DNA of 64,000 bases from Ascochyta rabiei (lineage: Eukaryota > Ascomycota > Dothideomycetes > Pleosporales > Didymellaceae): the NCBI RefSeq assembly GCF_004011695.2, contig NC_082410.1, forward strand, positions 930,001-994,000. Reading direction: 5' to 3'. Under the pieces are notes generated by a model that saw nothing but the letters and a program-made list of their open reading frames with translations, was not told where the DNA came from and ran no database searches. The stretch's first letter is position 1; each line of letters begins with the position of its first letter. Of the stretch, positions 10,089-23,400 are shown piece by piece. The position numbers were made by a program, and so were the translations under genes.

Positions 10089-11893
10089 CTACGTCGCAGC
10101 GTGAATGGGTGTTGGTGTCTCGCTCGATTCGGGAATTCCGCAAATCGGGCCTCCATATTGCAATTTCAGTGGCCAATCCACATTGTCGAACTGGGTGCCG
10201 TGTTGACTGTCCCAATCTTTGCGCCACATCTCATATTTGAGGTCCCACCTCTGCTGGAATCTCTTCTGCCGCGCCCTGATGACTGCGCTGAGGCGCTCCG
10301 ATTCTTGCGCAAACTGCCATTCTTCTGCCGCCTTCTCCTTTTCGAATTCGGCGTCCATGTCCGCTAGTTCTAGTTCTTGTTTTTGCATTTTGAGTTTCAT
10401 CGCGCGTTCTTGTCGCGATCGTAGGACATTGATGGCGCTTTCATGTTTCCGGGGGAGAGTTTGCTGGATCAAGCGCTGGCGATCGAGTTTCTTAAAGTCG
10501 TCCTGGGTGACTATGTGCGCTAATCCTGGGTCAGGATTCGAAGAAAGACAGTATGCCTCCATATGTTTTAGCGCCGTCGCTACATTCTGTGTCTCGAGGT
10601 CTTGAGCTGTGCGGAGGTTGTCTTCTGCGGTGATCTGTGCGTCTTCCAGGTCTTCGAGCTCGAGAATATGCTGTGCAGCGTAAGCAAGTTGAGAGACGTT
10701 ACGCGGTGCGACTTCGCTTACATGCTCCCTCCGCTCATCCTTGTTGTTTTCGTGTTGAGCTGCAAATCGCTTTAGCGAACATTGGTGGTGGGCCGAGAGT
10801 GCTTTTCGTTGATTGTTCTCGAATGCTGCTACCCGTTCCAGTTGCTCCTTTTGCTGAGATTTGAAGCTTCCTAGTGCTTCGTTGGCAAGGGTAGATCCAC
10901 CGTCCGGCAGCTGAAGTGAGACACGCCGAGGTGGGGTGTTTGGTACCGATTTCGACAATGTTGGCAATGGTGTCTTCTGGGCTGGTCGAGGTAGATCAAT
11001 CGACGACATACCGTTCTCGCTGTAGCCAGAATCTTGCAGTGAACTTAGTTCTGGTGATCGTGCGGCACCTTCTATAACAAGATCCGTCTCTTGTTTGGTC
11101 AGGACAACCTCGAGGGTAGCTCGTGGTAGTGCAATACCGCAGCAGCTTGGCACCGCACCTTCCTTCGCCTGCAGTGCCTCTTTGATGTGAGCTCGGATGG
11201 CCGAGGTAGACAGAGAGTGGCCGCATTCAAGCTTGGGTCCTCGAGCCTTGCCGTGGTGTCTATGGTGTGAGGGTGAAGTGCACGAGCTGAATCCACAATC
11301 AGCAAAGCGCCCTTGATGCGCACCATAACAACCTACCTTGAGTCTCTTCTGAACATGGAAAGGAACGATGCACGCTTCCTTCGTGTACTAGTCTTCTGTA
11401 GCGAAGAGGCACTGGACGATACGGAGTGTGCAGCTGAGAAGGTCGAGGCGGTTGAGTTGCGCTGCTGGAAGTTGGCGGCAAAGTAATCCATGGTGGAATC
11501 GAGAGTGACAGAGGCTCTAGCGAGGGTTGGCGTGGTCTGCTGTGGCGGTAGGCGCTTTACATGAGGCTGCTCACGCGAAGTCCTCGACGGATCTGTGAAG
11601 CCAGTGGACTGCGTCTGGTGCGAGTGGATAGAGAGCGAGCTGCTGTGGGCGCTGCCTGCGGTGGTGGTCGACAGTGCTCTTGGAATATCCTGCGCAGGGC
11701 ACAAGAAGCGGTACGGATCCTCGATACCCGACTCTCTTGCCAGCAGTAGTAGCTGCGCATCGATGTCGTCTTCACTTTGATTCACATGCAGGCCGAGGGC
11801 TTCTCTTGTGTAGGTGGCGTCGTCGAAGATGTGCATTGTAGTGAGGGCATCGTCCCTTCGCGGTTGAGGCATTGCGCCGGAGCGCGCATGCAT
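10089..11893 (-). CDS. Unknown protein with RING/IBR-like Cys motif and long coiled coil
   Basis: Two exons (11893-11337 and 11286-10089, 50-nt intron) give 584 residues. A second in-frame ATG at 11872 is an alternative start. Residues about 1-185 are Ser/Thr-rich and basic. Just after the junction lies LECGHSLSTSAIRAHI followed about 20 residues on by PSCCG, which resembles the CGH..C..PPRCC part of fungal RING/IBR proteins; too few Cys/His are present for a complete RING. From about residue 300 the protein is a long charged helix (EQLERVAAFENN, RQERAMKLKMQKQELELADMDAE), probably a coiled coil, ending near PLKLQYGGPICG. The Cys motif suggests a relative of ubiquitin ligases, but catalytic function cannot be claimed. 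Confidence 0.75.
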
Positions 11894-14076
11894 TTATGGT
11901 AATGATGTCAGGACGGGCTCGAGCAACATGCGGGTAGGCGTGCGTCGTCAAGGTTTGAGGAGTCGTTGAAGTTCCAGCTGCAAGGTTCGAGTCACCGCGC
12001 ACAAAAAAAGAGAAGAGATCAGCGCAGCGCGGGCAGTCAAATGGGCAGCAGGCGCGACTCGCGAGTAGTGGGACGAGGGAAAGCGGCGGTGTGTATGAGA
12101 TGCCGGCTGCTAAGCGCGCTTCGGCAGACGCACACGTACATGTACGTGTAGTGGACTACGGATTAGTAGGTTATGCGCCGACGTGTTGCATTCCACTGCC
12201 CAAAGCCGCTGGCCAAGCCCCGTGCTTCTGGCCTGGAAACGAAGCACTAGAATGGCCATGGCCGTCCTGGAGCAACACCAAAACGACGGCACCACCCTTC
12301 CCCTAGGCCCTCAGGCCGCCTTCAGTGATACCGACACCGCGGTCACGATGATCTGCAAGTGTCCGCCGAGGTTACGCCTCGCTTGATAGCCCTCATCATC
12401 ACGACGCACAGGAGGATCAGCGCCCGGACTTTCCTCAACCAAGGGCCATGATTACAGCGCCTTCCCTTTCAACCCTGTACATAGTCAAGCCCCCACACTG
12501 ACCCTGCATCTATATTCTCTTCGCCCGGCACAGGCTCTCGCGAAACAGAATAAGTCGGACATGGCAGCTCCGGCCTTGACACAAGCCAAGCAGTCTAGAG
12601 GTCTTGAGCACACCGTGACCTACAAAGAAAACCGTGCAGTCCTCTAGAGCCTTGTGTTCTTCTACAGTCCCTACAGTCTCTACAGTGTCGCCCTCAGGAC
12701 CCCCAGAAGACTTGAGAGTGCTGATGCTGTTGGAGGCCAGTTGCAGAGACGCACTTCCCTTGACCCTTCTGATCCAGCGCTGCCAGCGAACCCACACCGG
12801 TACATGATATCCGTCTCGTGATGTACTCTACGGGTCATACCGGCCAACCGCGGTTCCGGTTTATCTGACAGCCTGTAGCGCATTCGAGCTTTGATGGATC
12901 ACAGGGCCACTAGCAGGCGGTGAAGCCTAACCATATCTGATCGATTGGCGGCTGGGAAAGCCGGACATGCTGTCAATGAATGAATCCCGTCACCATCCAT
13001 AGGACGGACCTACTGTTCATCCCATCATTTGAACACCGCTCGACCAATGAGATTGCAATTTCTCCGAGGCGGAGAAGAGTCCCTGATGGTAGCTTGGTGC
13101 ACTGCCATGAGCTACGTAAAAAGCGGACATGTTGCTGGCTGAAAAGAGGGGTTCAATGAAAAGACGCATATGTCCAAGGTTCTTTTTCTCACGGTGCCCT
13201 CACGGTCCAGCTTGATTTGGTGACATGTTGATGGGGCCGCCCGCCTTTCTCTCTCTGGAAATGCAAACCGTCTAGAGCGAGCTACCCACTGCCTGTGACA
13301 AGCCGTTTGTGCTCATCGAAATCTGCTGCGCAAGGGAGCAGCGTGACACCGCATCGGCTGCGAAGACGCACAGGAACCGCTGTTTGCGTAACGTGCTATC
13401 CATCGACACGGTACTTCGCCGACTTGTGCTTCAAGACACTCGTTCACACACGCAAGGCATACAGAGTGCATCGATTCTCAGCTCATTCCGTTTTGTGCAA
13501 ACCAGACCAGAGGGACTTGCTTTGTTGGTGGGCGCTTGGCTTCTGGTCATCTACTACTTTTGTCGTATGTGCAGAAGCACGAGTTCCGCTCACAGACGAT
13601 GCTATTTTCAAGCTTTCTGTACGACGTCCCATCACTTCGTATCGCATCGGTACCCGTCCCAACGACTCCACACGTCGCACATCATGCAGCCAAGGCACCG
13701 CATTCATGCAGGGCGGGCGTCACTCTACCATTAGCAGGTGGCCGGTGTGTGCTGACGGGCCCGTGATGCGGAAGCTTGTTCGCAACATCTCCACAACGGA
13801 AGTGAAAGTGAAATGAAGATGGGAACGAAAATCTATTACAACGTCTAGACGACTCGGAACATGTCGTTCCGAGATGGTTGCTGAAATGTATGTGTGTGCA
13901 GGGCGAAGAGATGTAGGAATACAGTATAGATGTGCAAGATACAGTGCCGTATGCAACAAGACCGACTCGAGTCATCGCAATCGAAAGAAGGCCAGCCCAG
14001 TCGATGCTAGAGTCGATGCATCCTGTATCCCTGAACGCCATGTATTATGCAGGAATGACATGAATATGGATAGTGC
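11894..14076. other. 2.2-kb gene-free region upstream of the coiled-coil gene and downstream of SED5
   Basis: No open frame here has a recognisable product. It contains an 18-bp perfect palindrome (12132-12149) and three CTACAGT copies between about 12662 and 12684. I found no tRNA-like box A/box B pair on either strand. Confidence 0.45.
12132..12149. repeat. 18-bp perfect palindrome
   Basis: ACACGTACATGTACGTGT is identical to its own reverse complement. It lies about 240 bp upstream of the start of the coiled-coil gene. It could be a dimeric-factor site or chance. Confidence 0.8.
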
Positions 14077-15154
14077 CTACCCAGAGATGAGCACCCACAA
14101 GAGGAAAACTGCAACGCGTTAGTCGCAAAGCCTGGCACAAGGGGAGAAACGGAGACTCACATATCATAAGAACACCGAACATCTTCGCGACAAGCCATCT
14201 GTTGCCCTGCACCCGGCTCCAGTACTTCATCAGCTCGCGCTGCGCACCCTCGACGTTATCAACCACGTCCTCGGTGTTGGCGTCGATGCGCTGAATTTGC
14301 TCACCCTGCTCGGACACCATCTGCGCCAGCTGACTGAAGATGCCGCCAAGCTCTTGGATCGTAGACTCGATTGATTCTATTGCTCGGCCTCGCTCCTGGA
14401 TGTACGCGTTCTGCGGCTGCGCCTCTTCCATAAGCAGCAGTTGCGCGTCTGACTGTGGCCCGCCACGTGTGAGAGCGGATGAGCCTGAGGGCTCGAGGGA
14501 GAGCAGGTCTTGCTGTGCGGCGTTTGTGTTCTTGAAGCCACCTGGAGAGCGTCCTCGCGACGGTGTCTGGTAGAGTGGGGAGTCTGTCCGGCTAGGGTCA
14601 AGGGAAGACGAGGACTGCGCGGTCGAGAGGAATTGTTCTGTGCGCGAGCGCGATGCCTGCATGTTCTTGGTTCGCACCTCGAGGACGTCCTTGAAGTTGG
14701 TGCCCACGTTCTGCAGCTTGTCTTTCAGCAGCAGGACCACGTTGCTGTTGTGCTCTCCCTCCTGGTCGACGCCTGGCTTCGCCTTGGGGTGCAGCTTCGA
14801 GTTGATCTGCTGCAGGTTCTGCACCTGCCCAGAGAGCGCCGTCATGTCTTGCTTGATGACGAAGGTGAGCTCGTCGAACTCGACGGGCCGGTCGTCGAAC
14901 AGCGTCTTGCGCCGGGCCAGCTGGGACAGGCGCTCCAGCTTCTGCATTGTGCTTGCGACACCGCGTGCGACGTCGGCGGCATTGCGTGCAAACTCGGAGC
15001 GCTGTCGTTGCGGCGAGAGGCTTGCCTGGGCCTTCTCCTGGGCTGTGAGCAGCGACTGGCGCTGGGCTCCCGTCTTGGACTGGGCCTGGCGTCGCTGGGC
15101 CTGGGCGAGAATCGAGCGGAACTCATCGGTGCGGTCCTGGATCGAGACGGCCAT
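14077..15154 (-). CDS. SED5: Syntaxin-5-type t-SNARE (early Golgi)
   Basis: Two exons (15154-14161 and 14108-14077) give 341 residues. Sed5 is the Qa-SNARE for ER-to-Golgi and intra-Golgi fusion. The N-terminus MAVSIQDRTDEF carries the DRTxEF peptide that binds the SM protein Sly1; this is why I chose the ATG at 15154 over an in-frame ATG further upstream. An Habc-type helical region is followed by a variable Ser-rich linker, a SNARE motif at about residues 255-305 (LAQMVSEQGEQIQRIDANTE, with the central Gln), then KYWSRVQGNRWLVAKMFGVL and a C-terminal membrane anchor. The last exon is only 32 nt; splicing it yields MIFFLLWVLISG, a proper transmembrane end, while reading through the 52-nt intron destroys the anchor. 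Confidence 0.95.
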
Positions 15155-16199
15155 GGCGGCGGTAATGTGCGCAGACGTGGATTGCGGTCCTCGAGTTGTG
15201 TGTCGTGGAAGACGGTGATGTCGAGGGTAGGGTAGGGTGTGTCGCCGTTTCCGGGTGCGAGCGGGCAATGGCGTGCTGCGCTCTCTCGGTCTCTCGGCGG
15301 CGTCTTCTGCGTTTGGCGGGAGGGACAGGACGTGCGATACGTGTGTGTTGGCGGTTGCGACGTTTGGTGGAGAAATGCTCGTTCAAGCGTTGACGCCTTT
15401 CCACGGTCCACTTCCCCCCAGCCCTGGACTGAACGTGTCCGCTCTGGCCCGTCGAGTGGCGCAGGTGGCGCGCCTCACGATTCCATTCCACTGCAACACC
15501 GGGGGGAAACGGGCCACTTGGGGAAGCAGTGCAGCAGCGAGCTCCATGGCACGAGAGAAAAGTATGGAGCACGGTGTTGTATTCAACATCGGCCAGGTCG
15601 CGACGTATGCCTGAGTTGTGCAGCGTTCACACTTGGATGGACGGTGCAGATCTCCATGTACGATGGTGGCCCATGTGGCTGGGGCGTTGCGCGGAGAGAT
15701 TGCGGATAATGTGATGATGGATGATGGCTGATGAGTGATGGTCCAAGGTAAACAGGGAACATGGCAGCTGCTGTCTGCAGTTGAAGCCTCGCTGAGCTCT
15801 GCTTTTGCTGGGCCTGTCCTCTCTCCTCTCTCCTCTCTTCTCTCTCCAAGCCTTCACATTGCTATCCGTCTCCATCGATCCCTGTTGGGCCCTGACGTGC
15901 AGCTGGTGTGCTGACGTATCGTATCCGGCGCTATCAGCCCTGCATCGTTCCTTGAAGCCTGACTTGAGCTCCACCTCCGCTGGCCATTCAATTACACACG
16001 TCTCGACGCTCGTTTGCGCAAGAAGCGGACACCTCAAGTCCTGCGAGTGCCGTTTCTCAGGCGGCATACGGCCATTCGCATGCGCTGCACCATCGACTGG
16101 TAACAGGGCACCCGCCCTACACCTACACCTACACCTACACGGACACGGCAAACAGAAAGACCCCTCGCCATCTGCAGGGACGGCAACCCCACGGCCGTC
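15155..16199. other. Divergent promoter region, SED5 and large disordered protein
   Basis: About 1 kb between two divergent start codons. It includes a CT-rich tract (15817-15848), common in fungal promoters, and CCTACA copies near 16115-16140. The open frames inside it overlap on both strands and have no recognisable product. Confidence 0.5.
15817..15848. promoter_or_regulatory. CT-rich promoter tract
   Basis: A 32-bp pyrimidine run on the + strand, roughly 350 bp before the downstream start codon. Such tracts often lie near transcription starts in filamentous fungi; the role here is inferred. Confidence 0.4.
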
Positions 16200-16646
16200 A
16201 TGTCAGGCCCATTCCGCTTCAATCAGCAGTCGGCCCCGTCACCGCTGTAGGTAGAGCTCAGAGCGAGTTGGCCCCTCCACACAACTGACGATGATGTAGT
16301 GAGCGAGCCGCATCCCCCTTCTCTGCTGCGCAACAGCCAGTGTCCTACAAGACCAACGTCAATCGTGCAAAAACAAGAAAATGGGTCGAGGCGAAGAAGA
16401 ACGCATACGACGGCGACGACTGGGGTGACTATGACGAGTACGATGAGTATGGGGTAGACGAGAGCCCACAGCCGGAACCTGCACCTGCACCGCTTTCCAA
16501 CCCACGGTACTACGGCCACCGGCCCCTGCATGACACGCCGTCGCGGAGTTTCACGGACCCCTCACAAGCGCCACTGTCCAAGGCGCGCAAGAACTCGTTC
16601 GATGCAGGCGAGGAGCAGCGGTCCTTTTCAGCGTCCATACCTCACC

Positions 16647-16690
<44 letters not shown>

Positions 16691-19600
16691 CAACAACAGC
16701 AACAGCAACAGCCACCACCGCCGCCGCTGCTTCAGACTGGCGGTATGGAACAACACGACACCGGTAGCTCTCCGCAGAATCGAGACTTCAGCCCGTCTGC
16801 TATGCCTCAACCGCTGCATACACCCTTCTCCACGGGTCCAGCTGATGTACAAAGCTCCCCACAGAACACCCAGTTCCCTCCGCGCAAAAGCAGCATAGGA
16901 CAGGGCAGCGTGCCACAGGGACCGATCGACTTTATTTCAATCGCCGCCTCCCCACGAGAGCGCGCTGGTAGCCAGGACAAGGCCCTGCCGTTCATCAGGC
17001 CGGCGGACATCTACAAGCGGGTGGAGGAGGAGCGAAGGCGAGAGTCAATGGACGCGCCACGACCCAACTCAGACGCAATTTTTTCTCGTCCGACAAACGA
17101 GCCCAAGTCTCCAGCAGCAGACAGGCGGAACTTGCAGCCTCTGGAGACGGTCGGCGAGCGGAAAAGTGAGCACCTGCCAGATCTAAACATTGGGTCACAG
17201 GACAGGAGCGACCCTCAACCATCACAGTACGACAATCGCGTGCCGTCTGCACTCAAAGGCATCCCGACTTTCGACAATGACTTCTGGTCTAGTGGCCCGG
17301 ACCTGCAGACACCTGCCAGCCACGCGCCTGTCGTGTCACCCTCCCAGGATCAGGGGTTCCGCTCAGTAGTCGATCAGGCTTTCACCCGCAGCGACGATCA
17401 GCGCTCAGTGCCGCCCACACCTATATCGAAAGACTCTGACTCTGATCTGAACAGGAGTAACACCGGCAGCACATCTGGCATCAGTCCTATCATGAGCCGT
17501 GTCCCAAGCTCCGCGACTTCAGCGCTGAAAGTCCGCAATCTTGGCGATGGTAGTACACCCGTGATTGCAGAGGAGCCACACGAGGCAAGGACCCCAGTCT
17601 CCAGGCCAACCTCCGGCAACTTTCCGCAGACCCCGAACGCTTTCCAAGGCCACGCCCGCAACGTATCAAACACTTCACTCCCACGTAGCGGTTTGGCGAC
17701 GCCGACTCGAGGTGACAGCCCTGCACGATCGCCTGCGTTTGGCCCCCAAAAGACCTTACCTGAACCAGAAGCAGCACAGATTGCGACGGACAGCCCAGAG
17801 ATTATGGAAGGTGGACTCAGCGGGCCCCACTCTGATTACGCCACACGTGAAGCAGACATTGCCACAGCCATGTTGAGCAATCCAGTGCGAGCAGCTCCCG
17901 AGCTTAGCGCTGCAGAGAAGCAATCGCAAGATGCGTTTCTCGAATCGCATAACGCGCAATCACCTATCGGCGATGCCCTGCCACGAGACCGCTCAGAGTC
18001 GCCAAGCAAAGGTCGCGTACAGGCGCTGGCTGGTAAATTTGGCGACATATCACACTCCAGGCGCGGCTCGACTCAGTCCAATATTTCGAGGAATAGCATG
18101 CAGTCGTGGGAGCGAAGTCAAGACAATTCTCGTGCACCTTCACCAACAAAAGCCAGTCCAGGGAAGCCTGGCAGTTCCAAGAAAGAATTCAGGCCGCACC
18201 TGCCTGGTGGATGGGAGTCATACGCTATTACGACCCCAGCACCTCTCGATCCGACTGAGACAGAAAAAGGGCTCGGTATGGAGAGGACCCAAGGCCAGCC
18301 AGCATTCGCTCCCGCTGCTCGTGTTGATCAAACCGAGTCGGATCGAGGCCGAGGCGTAGAGAAAGATGCTCCATTAACCCTTGCAGACATTGATCTCACG
18401 CCCACCACAAAGAAAGGTCAGGCTGCTGAGGTTGACACACCGGCTTTTGACCCCATCTCGGCACTGAAGGACGCTGGAGCTGCCATGACTGAGCCGTTAC
18501 GTACAACAGCTGGGTTCGGCGGTTCTTCAGAGCAGGAGCAACAAGGTCGCCGATCTCACGGCGACGTCTACATGCCTCGACCATTACATATGGAACGGGC
18601 ATCATCTGCAATCTCGAGCATACCACCAACGCCACCAGCAAAAGACACCCCTGAATCCGAGTTCCCACCAACACCACCACTGAAGGAACACTCCCCTGAG
18701 CTCATGCCTAGACCTGAACGGCCGATCATGGCCCAACAACTCAGTACTGATCCGTCGGCTGATGACCAGGAGAGTGACCGGCTACGGAAGGAGATAGTCG
18801 CAAGTTTAAGCCCATTGCGAATGTCGAGAGTCCCAACCGCTGACCCGGATCACAATTCGCTCCGCCCAGACAGCAAAGGTGCCGATCAAGCTAGCTCCAT
18901 CCTCGACAGTTACTATGCAGAATTAGACAGAGGCTCGCCAAAGAACTCAAACGAGCTGGACAGAAACATTCCTGAGCTTGCGCCCCTAAAATCAGCGTCC
19001 TCTATACAGTCTGCGATGTCTCAGAAGCCTGCAGCCCTCAAAAGATACAGTTGGGAGGCAAAAAGCCCCTCAGCGACACCCGAGAAGCAAATCCAAGCTG
19101 AGGGAGTTCCTTCCCCAACGATCGAGCGTGCAGTGGAAGAAGAGCAGCAGCAATGGAACGAAGGCATCCCGCAAGACCCATACTTTGGTCCTGGCCACAC
19201 CTTCACAGTGACCAAGCCAGAACCTTTGACGGATGCCGAACTTGCAGCTCGTGCTGTTACACCTCCGCCGGGCTCTGGCTTGTCGCTTACAAGTCCCCCG
19301 ACCCGCGAACAGACTAGGTCACCTGGGCTTCATATCGTCAACTCCGCATTGGATCCTGAAGCTGTCGATCTTCCTCCGCGCTGGAGCGCTGAACATTCTC
19401 CCCAGCCGCCGAAGGAGACCGAAGCAGTGTCACCATCACAACAGCACATGGAGCAGCAAGACACGAATCCGGCAGTCTCTGCTCACACAGCATTAACCGG
19501 ATCCATAGAGGCACCTGAGTCATCCGCGGTCCACGAACCTGAAACTAAATCATCTGCATCCCTAAAGTCTCCCGCATCGGACAAGCCTTTAGGTGCTCGA

Positions 19601-20116
19601 GAAATTGCAACGATTGGGTCGGCCGCGGAGCGTATCGCTACTTACAACAAGACTCGCGACCAATGGGCTACCACTGACCATGGTCTGAGTGACTGGATAG
19701 CTGCGACTTTCGAAGCTGATCCAAGCCTTGCTACGCAAAGTGTGCAACCCTTCCCTCAGCCTAGGCCTCAGTCAGGGACGTTTCGCCACAAGCACACTGG
19801 CTCCCTTGCTATGCTAGGCAAGTTCACCGGTTCGGGCAACAGCCAGCCCTCGGCCGGTGCATACTACGAGCAGTACAATTCGACAGCTGCGCAAGTGCCA
19901 GCCTCGTCGAACTCTCCAACTGCAGGACCCACAAAGACCGCCTCAGGTTTCCTAGGTCGGACTGCAAGTCATTCGATCCAGACCCAACAGATGCAAGCTA
20001 AAGGCAAAGACTTACTTCATACTGCTGGTGTGTTGAGCGGAAAAGGCATGACAAGTGCAAAGGGCTTGTTTGCCAAGGGCAAGAGCCGCTTCAATCGCGA
20101 CAAGGTAGACAAATAA
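16200..20116 (+). CDS. Large low-complexity fungal protein, function unknown
   Basis: Two exons: 16200-16246, a 53-nt intron, then 16300-20116, giving 1287 residues. Splicing joins MSGPFRFNQQSAPSP to LERAASPFSAAQQP without a stop; the unspliced frame hits TAG at once. Three islands look conserved: the N-terminal SYKTNVNRAKTRKWVEAKKN followed by an acidic DDWGDYDEYDEYG; REIATIGSAAERIATYNKTR with DHGLSDWIA near residue 1110; and a basic C-terminus, GKDLLHTAGVLSGKG..AKGLFAKGKSRFNRDK. I believe I have seen similar islands in uncharacterised ascomycete proteins, from memory. The rest is Pro/Ser/Gln-rich and probably disordered, including a 13-Gln run. Its neighbour downstream is also a giant disordered protein on the same strand; the possibility that they are one gene is discussed in the findings. 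Confidence 0.8.
16649..16687 (+). repeat. CAG trinucleotide repeat (polyglutamine)
   Basis: Thirteen CAG codons in frame, followed by interrupted CAA/CAG and then CCA/CCG codons giving polyproline. Confidence 0.95.
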
Positions 20117-20482
20117 TTTCTTCCTCCTCGCCTTTCCCTCCTAGCAATGATTTGATATGATGGCGCAAGTTTCTCCTTACTACCTAGCAATAGGATTGCG
20201 ACATGTAGCTGGATGAGGTTGGATGCAGACTCTTTAATTTGGGCGTTTTCGACATCTTGAAATTGTTCTGAGCATATGATGTGTCCAACGCCATCTGTAT
20301 GGCGTATCGCTTTCTTTCTCGAGTAGTCATAATGATTGAAATGTTAACCTTTAGTTCCTACTACACCACGTTTTGCCCTTGGTCTAAGTGCTGATTGATG
20401 TGTGATGTAGGACTCGGCGCATTCTCGCGAAGCCTCCAAAGAGCTTGGGCCGATCGCGACCACGACCACGCCGGTGAACACC
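20117..20482. other. Short spacer between two large same-strand ORFs
   Basis: Contains a likely splice acceptor (GATGTAG, ending at 20410). From 20411 the frame of the downstream gene is open for 24 codons before its first ATG. A short upstream exon (20276-20296, MMCPTPS) with donor GTATGG would join in frame to 20411. A donor at the end of the preceding gene (after 20105) would also join in frame. Otherwise this is ordinary promoter and 3' UTR sequence. Confidence 0.5.
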
Positions 20483-23400
20483 ATGAGCAGTTCTCTCGTG
20501 GCCACAGATGGTCCCGACGAGTCTAAGAGACGCCGCCGCTTCTCATCGCCATTTCGGCGATCAAGGTCTCGACCAAGATCGGTCAGCGTGCCTTTTCCAA
20601 GCACTATATCACTGGTTTCGACTACTTCGTTGACTAGGGCTCCCACCGATGTACCAGATATACCGAAAGCTTTCCAAGGTCGCCCGCATTCGTATCACGC
20701 ACCGGACCTAGGCATGCACCCCGCACACCGAGGTTCGGCCGATCAGTTGACTCCCCTGTCTCCATCGTACGCACGAGGTCGTACAGGAATACAAGCTTCG
20801 CCAACAAGAACAAGCTTTGTATCGGAAACCGAGATACAGGACGATATTGTGCCGCTGGTGCCTCCTATACCTACTGGAGTTCACAATGAGCGGTGGGGCA
20901 GACGAAGTCGAAGTTGGGGAAACGCAAGCTTAATGCTTCAGTCTGCGATACGACATGCCACACCGCCAGCCAAAGTATCTCGAAGTGTAGGGACCAGTCC
21001 AATCATCACCGATTTCGACATACCTGATAGCAAAGCACACCAGCCACATTCCGCCAGTGTTTTGCCACGTGCGCCCTGGAATGACGATAGAAGCGGTAAG
21101 ACCAACTCACCTCGGGCCGGACACAGCTCGCCAATCACGAAAGGCCTCTGGATGGGTGATACTTCTCCAGTCCTTTCAAAGCGTACACTGGCAGAGGCTG
21201 ATCGGATTGAAGACGAGACGAGTCATCAGCCGGTGCTGCCAGTGTACACTGATGGCACGCCAGCACCTGCAGACCTAGTCCAGCTTTCTGAGCAGTATGA
21301 TGGATCAAAAGACACTCGATCATTGGACTCGAGCAAAGACCTAGACAGCAAAAACACATCAGATACGACCTACGAGCCGCTAGCAAAGTCATCCTCGCGT
21401 TCAGAAGAAGAACAATCCCTTCCATGGCCAGGAACACTACTCAGCACAATCAAGAGTGACAAGGACGGCGAGAAACAGGTCAGGCACTTGGATGAAGCAC
21501 CTATTCCACAAAGCTTCGCGATGCGGTTTTCGGGTGAAGTCAGTCCTTTGCTACGCTCATCAAGGGCATCTTTGCAGGAAGTCTCTGATGATGATGATGA
21601 TGATGATACTGGGCTATCCGACCATACCGTTGAACAGGCTGCGCAACGGCCAAACTGGGAGACTGAAGTGATTGGCGCTGGCGATGTATCCGATGAAGAA
21701 GACAGCGCACTGAATGCGGAAGACAGGCTGCGGAACAGCTCTTCGCACAGATTCGATGCAGACGATCAGGTTGAACAACCCAAGAACAAGGCTAGAACTA
21801 TCGTTGCTAGCAACTTCTCCGATGAGAACGATTCACTAACAAAAACCTCCAATCCTAAGGCCAACTCATTACACACGATTCCTGGAGACAAATATGGCGA
21901 CCAAACAAGCTTCGACGCTAAGATTATTGGCGTTGGCGACGACGTTTCGCCTACCAGCGATGCCATGGACGTCCCTACAATTGGGGAAGCCTCCAGTCAG
22001 GCATTTGACATGCAGTCGGCGCTCGAGAGCAAAGTCGTCGGCGCGGATGATGTGTCGCCTGTTTCGACACGGTCATCATTTCTTGTTGCCACATCTTCAA
22101 ACAGAGATAACGACCACATTCACGAAGACGAGTCCATCAAGAAATGCGCACGATCCAGTGTCGAAAAATTCCACACCGCTGGTGTCGGGTCTGATCTTGA
22201 GCCTGTTCAATCCAGTACATGGCGGTCAGATCAAGGTGAAGGCATTGAGGAACGACCTCGTATTGAAAGATTCGAAACGGCGCAGGAAGAAGTGCAGGGG
22301 TCAAGCGAGCTGACAATCCCAAAAGTTAGGCAACCAGCAAGCCGGTACGCGACTGTTGTGGCTCCTGAGCAAGTTGCATCCTACAAGGAATACACTGGAA
22401 GTTCGACAAGTTCCAGCGATGATTTGCTTCAGGCAATGAAGCCCGAGGCATCGACTGACGCATTGACCCCGCAACGAGCCGAGCGAGCTGAAGCGATGCC
22501 AGCCGCGACGCGACAGATCTCCGCGTCTCAGCTGCAAGTCGTCCACGCCGTCGAAGAATATGCTGCATCCAATTCGTCTCTTGCGTCATGGGACCAGGAG
22601 AGTAACTCCGCTGATGTGATCTCCGAACCGGGCACAGCCGTCGAGATGAAGGACGAAAGCGACCTGGTCACCCCCGTGGCTCAGGTGCCAAGGAACGCTC
22701 ACCAAGGACAGCAGGCTGACCAGGCTGAGAATCCAAACCAAAACTCATATTATGCAGCGCCCAATGGATACTTCAATGGGAAATCATCGTCCGATTCAAT
22801 TCATCAAGCGCATCATCCACCGGCCCCCGCGTCTAATATGGCTGTGCCTGAGCGCTCAAAGTCTTTACTATCAATGATATCCTCAGCCGTCTCGAGCACG
22901 CCGATATCACCTGCATCGAGTAACGCTGGGAGATCAACGCCTTCGACGATAGATCGAATGCAGCGTGACTTTTTCAACGCCAAAACAAGTAACCTCACCG
23001 AAGTGCAAATCCCGGAAGAACCTACTTCAGCCAGAGACGAGCAGAAGCCAACAGCCAGACATGAGGAATACGATTTGTATGCCGATCACAATGGCGTGGT
23101 CAAGGATGTACGCGACGAGAACGGCCACCCACTGCGTGTTGATCCCACGCCTAACGTCGCTCCTGCACAGCTGGCGCGAACAACAACCGAATCCTCTTCT
23201 GTGACAACCATGCCAGACACACCACACTCGCGTGCTAGAAGATACAGCTTTGAGAGGCCTATGAGCTTCATCTCTGGACCTCAGGACGATGACGGGAGGC
23301 CTCAAGATCAGATCAACCAGCCCATCGCAGGCGCCTTGACTACACCACTAATTCCACCTCAGTCGAAACGAAGATCACAGCAGTACCGGTCAGCTCCTTC

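Noticed and set aside
11985..12005. tRNA-like B-box sequence (GGTTCGAGTC)
   Set aside because: No T-stem pairing, no box A at the right distance and no terminator.
13295..13816. 173-codon and overlapping 141-codon frames
   Set aside because: Two overlapping frames of similar length, no domain, no conserved-looking segment.
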